A stretch of 64,000 nt of DNA, from NCBI GenBank assembly GCA_021732995.1, contig JAKFWA010000054.1:124001-188000 (forward strand), read 5' to 3'. Below, one piece after another: positions 61,201 to 64,000 of this stretch. Made by a program: the position numbers and the translations under genes. The notes below the pieces were generated by a model. The model was given only the letters and a program-made list of their open reading frames with translations, did not search any database and was not told the DNA's origin. Source of the stretch: Planctomycetaceae bacterium. GTDB taxonomy: Bacteria > Planctomycetota > Planctomycetia > Planctomycetales > Planctomycetaceae. How positions within the stretch are numbered: the first letter of the stretch is position 1; every line of letters starts with the position of its first letter.

Positions 61201-64000
61201 CGCTGTGGCCTGGCCACTACGTGCAGCATGGGTACCCGCACTGGAAGTTTCAGATGAATCAGAATCAACCACTGTGGTTGGAAAGCGGCGGCGGTAATGT
61301 CCGCGCACCGCTGGGTTGGGCGAGCCCGCAACTCTGGTTTGACGACGGTAACTGGAACACCGCGTGGGGGAGTGTGAGCTTGAATGGCCGTCGGTCTTAT
61401 TGGGCGCGTGGTGATTTCGGCGCGATTACTGGTGGCAGCGGCGGTGGATTCGGCGGGTCAGTCGATGGTCGATTCCGCGGGCTCGTTCCGAGTCGCAACT
61501 TCGTCACGTTGAGTGATGAACCGCAACTGCTTCAGTACGCCTTTGAAATGCCAACTGAGTTTTCCGGCGCGATCGACGCCCGATCTTTGATCTGGACGGG
61601 GAGTGGTGGTCAAGTTGCCGCTCAACCGATGCTCTACGGCGACGACTTCTCCACTGACGTCTACTTTGATTGGTCGCTCAGGACACCGATCAGCGGAGGA
61701 ATTCAACGATTGCCGCGATTGTTAGTAGAAGAGGAGCGATTCGCCGAGAGCCTGCCTGCGTTGGGAGTCGTTGCCGATGGCATAGCTCCAACGGACTGGT
61801 CAAAGAGGATGAGCGTTCGTGGTCGCCCCGGAATACTGAACTTGAATGCCATAAAAAATCCTCAAGTTCTTGCCGCACTCATTGATGATTCTGCAGCTTT
61901 GTGGCCCGAGGGCCAGTTTTCTGGTAGCCAAAACCTGGGAGCGATTGAGCTGGAAGGGCTTATCTCTCAGGCCCAGACCGGACGTTTGATGTTCGACGTT
62001 GGTGTGAATCCCGATCCTGTCACATTCTCCCGTCAGCTTTTTGGCGAGGATCGTGCGGACTTCCGTTTCGGGAATACAGCCAATTTTGGACGCCGCACAC
62101 TCTATCGACGGTACGCGAAAGGGCTGCAGACGGAATTCGATGTTGACCTCAACGGCATTGTGGACATTCAGGATGGCGACAGGCTGTTGGGTTTGAGTCA
62201 TTCGGTGCAAGGCATCCCCACCCGGATGGTGAGGCTTACGGCTCCGAAGGCGTATTACCTTTCCGTCGGTTCGCCGGATGTTGATTACGACGAAATCTCG
62301 AAGCTGACTTTGGACGACGTCGCACCACTTTATGTGGTTCCCATGGATGGCTACGCCTACGTTCCCATGGTCCAAGGTGCTCCGCATGATCTGACGACTC
62401 ATGCTCCAGGTCTGCAGACGTGGCCGAGTGACGTCATGGGGGTCGTCGAACGCGAGGCCGCTGGCAAAGTGAAGGTTGTGCGCGGCGACGTCGATCCGGA
62501 CGCTCGCAGGCTCATTGAGAAAGCCCGCTCGCATGGTTGGGAACGAGTCCAACTGAAACGCAGCGAATTGAAAGCTCTGACGGCGAAGGACTCTGCTACC
62601 GATCGCGCTGCGGCAACTGCTAACAGCCAACCCGCTGGGAACTCCGCTGACCTGCGTACGCTCACTGTGCTGATGGACGGCTCTGGCCGCTTTGCCTTCG
62701 AACGTGAGGTGTCGGAAGGCCTGAAAGAGAAGGTCTTCTGTGACGGCTCGACGTTATGGCATGTTTATCCAGAAATCGGCCTCGCGGCCAAGCGACCCTT
62801 CACGCGGTTCCATCACGCGACGTTGCAGTCGCTGGTACCCTGGTTCGTACCGAGTGCTGATGATTTGAGCGTCGGTGCAGACCTCAAGCTGGTAGCGGAA
62901 CGCACGGTGCGAATCACCGCCAAGCCGAAGGACTCCGTGCAGGCGAGTGATGCTGCAAGTCAAGCTGTCCGCGTCGCCGTTGATCTGGTGTTCGCCGAGG
63001 ATGGCCGCTTGAGCGAAGTGCGATTGATGGACCTCAAAGAGCAGAAGGTCATCGCGAAGCAAACGATCGCCAGGAACGGGCTGCTGCAGGTCTTCAACCG
63101 GGATGACAAGTTAGTTGTTGAGCACCAATTCGATCGTGAGCCCGTCGCTGCCCCGGACGCGAAGCCTGATACTCGTGGACTGGTCGTGCTGGCGCTGCCG
63201 TATCGCACCAGTGAGAAATGTCCGGTCAGTATCCCGGTCAATCTGACGACTAACGCACCGGACTGGGGCAAAGTTTCTGACGACGACGCCAGCCACTTAC
63301 TCGCGACGTACTTTGCGGAAGGACGCTGGTCCGAGATGATGGCGCTCATCAAGGGGCGGTTCCAGGACCGTGTCGACAACCGGATTGGCTTCTATGTTCT
63401 GATGCAGGCGTTGAACTTGAATGCCTCCGAATTTTGGAATCCAACCGCACACTTCCCCGTCGATCCGCTGGCCGCGTATCTGGAGCAATCACGCGACGCG
63501 GTCTTGTCGAACCCGTCTCGGATGCTGACGCTGCCGGAGACGGCGGGGCCTTTCCTCAAGCGACTGGCCGCTCAGCACAACGTGGCTGCGACCTGGACGA
63601 ATCAGAATGAGATTGCCGCGAAGAACGAGGGGCAGATTGCGGACACTCTGAAGGCTGCCCGGCAGGCGATTGCGGAAACGCGGTCGGCGACCACTGCTCA
63701 ACGTCTACTGGAGCTGATGAACAACGCGCTGGTGCAACATCCTGAATTGTTGAAGCCAGCGACGGCGCGAACGCTCGCAGAGTTCGCTGATTCATTCGAG
63801 ACACGTTTTGGCTGGTGGCCGACCCTGCGTGAGCATCAGATTCGCTGGCTGGCTGCGTCCGGTCAGATTGACCGAGCGTTGAAGCTTTGGGACGAACATC
63901 TGCGCGGCCTGGTGATCTCAGGACTGCAGCCTCGAATTCCGCAGGAACTCTGGACGGCGATCCAGAATCACTATGGTCAAAAGGCCGGTGAGCATTGCGA
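58296..64000 (+). CDS. Giant membrane-anchored FecR-VIT protein, 3' end outside the window
   Basis: An open frame of at least 1,901 codons from ATG 58296 to the right edge, in one phase without a stop. Residues 1-83 are cytoplasmic and helical, then one membrane helix (about 85-105). A FecR domain follows (about 150-260; VTLDDGSILYVNEQT, VTALGTKFIVK), then a VIT domain (about 318-435; VHIEDGFARTTIDQTYFN, FKFPLPADASLSRLAMYVNG). A vWA-like region (about 545-700) has a poor MIDAS (FLVENSADRN instead of DxSxS). A coiled coil lies near 895-957, then glycine-rich and beta-rich parts and a helical end. It is the likely anti-sigma/signal receptor for the sigma factor upstream and may also build a surface structure. 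Confidence 0.85.
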   Translation, partial: MSDDIFRNRIAAALRDLDVFESDADIETALDAVDVEPLSPAVSQRILGQVRSLIAASARPAVNGVKVTIVREPSQRPAERAQRWMVAVCLAVMCVAVGLLVVASPPGRSGLDGENAVVTVGTPPVVDRPPGDRQPQPVVEQLHSKIGETISTGAQERRRVTLDDGSILYVNEQTTVTLAAARRVKLTKGEVFVEVVPASLLKASSSDDRFIVETPKRTVTALGTKFIVKAADKQTNVVVTQGKVQVSGVPEVVTAGQELLEDLTQGVSPELKPAKRSAYVVEWVKDLMLAANSAIVPASEHAGGALVVVDPSGQQMQLSLRKFHVDVHIEDGFARTTIDQTYFNHTWQQLEGTFKFPLPADASLSRLAMYVNGKLMEGGMVERDHGRNVFEQIRHTRRDPALLEWVDGSTFQMRVFPLEARQEKRILLSYTQRLPNDYGKSVYRFPAGHNLEGVREWSTHIVAKGAAEKQWHSPSHLLTSRKVDGDLVLDGSGQHVELSDDLVVELVETDAISGAAKSAAPRVSVFEQDGSRYAMLRYRPELKSTEKRGQRNWIFLVENSADRNDVLTRTQTEVVRTLLENAEHDDTFSVVRAAARSKPFRQRPVPCTATNIQAALKFLEDVKPLGALDLEQALTECQRHVRGREDVWLVHLGAGVPVLGESDPTVLQRRFLKDVRYVGVAVGKRWSKTFMQPAASRTGGYVTQINPDENVAWRAFDLYSTLNAPRLTEIELRGVANGANGPSAAQFLIWSNTLAQGQELAAITRLPAGVAIPQQVTVSGKLNGKEFSESMDLSSVPKSEERTSHLPRSWARLEIDRLVALGAEEHKQQIIELSKAMYVMSPFTSLLVLETEAMYEQFKVDRGRKDHWAMYAAPEQIPVVTDHGPKQATPLENVQERLKQAQSQLEVTKTNHTRSVEAKRPARDIARLDRLLKSQEAEVRLVEAELKRLKQLDGDVVRNVQRSVLYRRPLWPGHYVQHGYPHWKFQMNQNQPLWLESGGGNVRAPLGWASPQLWFDDGNWNTAWGSVSLNGRRSYWARGDFGAITGGSGGGFGGSVDGRFRGLVPSRNFVTLSDEPQLLQYAFEMPTEFSGAIDARSLIWTGSGGQVAAQPMLYGDDFSTDVYFDWSLRTPISGGIQRLPRLLVEEERFAESLPALGVVADGIAPTDWSKRMSVRGRPGILNLNAIKNPQVLAALIDDSAALWPEGQFSGSQNLGAIELEGLISQAQTGRLMFDVGVNPDPVTFSRQLFGEDRADFRFGNTANFGRRTLYRRYAKGLQTEFDVDLNGIVDIQDGDRLLGLSHSVQGIPTRMVRLTAPKAYYLSVGSPDVDYDEISKLTLDDVAPLYVVPMDGYAYVPMVQGAPHDLTTHAPGLQTWPSDVMGVVEREAAGKVKVVRGDVDPDARRLIEKARSHGWERVQLKRSELKALTAKDSATDRAAATANSQPAGNSADLRTLTVLMDGSGRFAFEREVSEGLKEKVFCDGSTLWHVYPEIGLAAKRPFTRFHHATLQSLVPWFVPSADDLSVGADLKLVAERTVRITAKPKDSVQASDAASQAVRVAVDLVFAEDGRLSEVRLMDLKEQKVIAKQTIARNGLLQVFNRDDKLVVEHQFDREPVAAPDAKPDTRGLVVLALPYRTSEKCPVSIPVNLTTNAPDWGKVSDDDASHLLATYFAEGRWSEMMALIKGRFQDRVDNRIGFYVLMQALNLNASEFWNPTAHFPVDPLAAYLEQSRDAVLSNPSRMLTLPETAGPFLKRLAAQHNVAATWTNQNEIAAKNEGQIADTLKAARQAIAETRSATTAQRLLELMNNALVQHPELLKPATARTLAEFADSFETRFGWWPTLREHQIRWLAASGQIDRALKLWDEHLRGLVISGLQPRIPQELWTAIQNHYGQKAGEHC

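Overview
This 64 kb window is chromosomal DNA from a planctomycete (phylum Planctomycetota, probably order Planctomycetales; the genus cannot be read from the sequence). The assignment rests on families typical of that phylum: two DUF1559 prepilin-like proteins, a Tat-exported DUF1501 protein, PVC-type dehydrogenase and heme-binding proteins, a sialate esterase fused to DUF1080, a Tat-exported TIM-barrel isomerase, a sulfatase, DUF1015, an FG-GAP/UnbV lipoprotein, giant FecR/VIT proteins, and long intergenic palindromes. No phage, insertion sequence, CRISPR array, rRNA or convincing tRNA was seen.

Layout. 1-7 kb: the 3' end of pyruvate carboxylase, an aquaglyceroporin with altered pore motifs, a beta-lactamase-fold hydrolase, then on the minus strand an esterase and a Gfo/Idh/MocA oxidoreductase. 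7.3-13.7 kb: a PVC-type dehydrogenase and a separate heme-binding cytochrome, with a two-gene nucleotidyltransferase module between them, followed by two small paralogous membrane proteins. 13.8-18.9 kb (minus): two coupled unknown genes, one with a threefold internal repeat, then the sialate esterase/DUF1080 fusion and a membrane protein. 19-24.4 kb: a double cyclase with a degenerate second half, DUF1501, a TolB-like propeller flanked by two copies of one palindrome, and an NAD-dependent epimerase.

24.5-35.4 kb is a mostly housekeeping block on the plus strand: serC, hpf, ptsN, an unusual HPr, enzyme I, an RNase E/G with a long leader, rplU with a strong terminator, an M28/PDZ peptidase and a membrane-anchored FecR-like protein. 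It carries a nitrogen-type regulatory PTS with no sugar permease in the window. 35.4-38.7 kb (minus): PIN-PhoH, a DinB-like protein and Ada.

38.9-45.4 kb is the most system-like stretch. A GT-C/TMTC-like glycosyltransferase with TPRs, a membrane-anchored SGNH protein and an FG-GAP/UnbV lipoprotein form a tight minus-strand operon, and a membrane-anchored TPR protein is divergent from it. 45.5-58 kb holds two DUF1559 plus lipoprotein modules, DUF1015, trpF, the isomerase, a sulfatase, a ceramidase-like protein, ThuA and DUF58. The right edge has an ECF-like sigma factor followed by a very long FecR-VIT protein (at least 1,900 codons) that runs off the window.

All functions are read by eye from motifs and general family knowledge; no database search was run.
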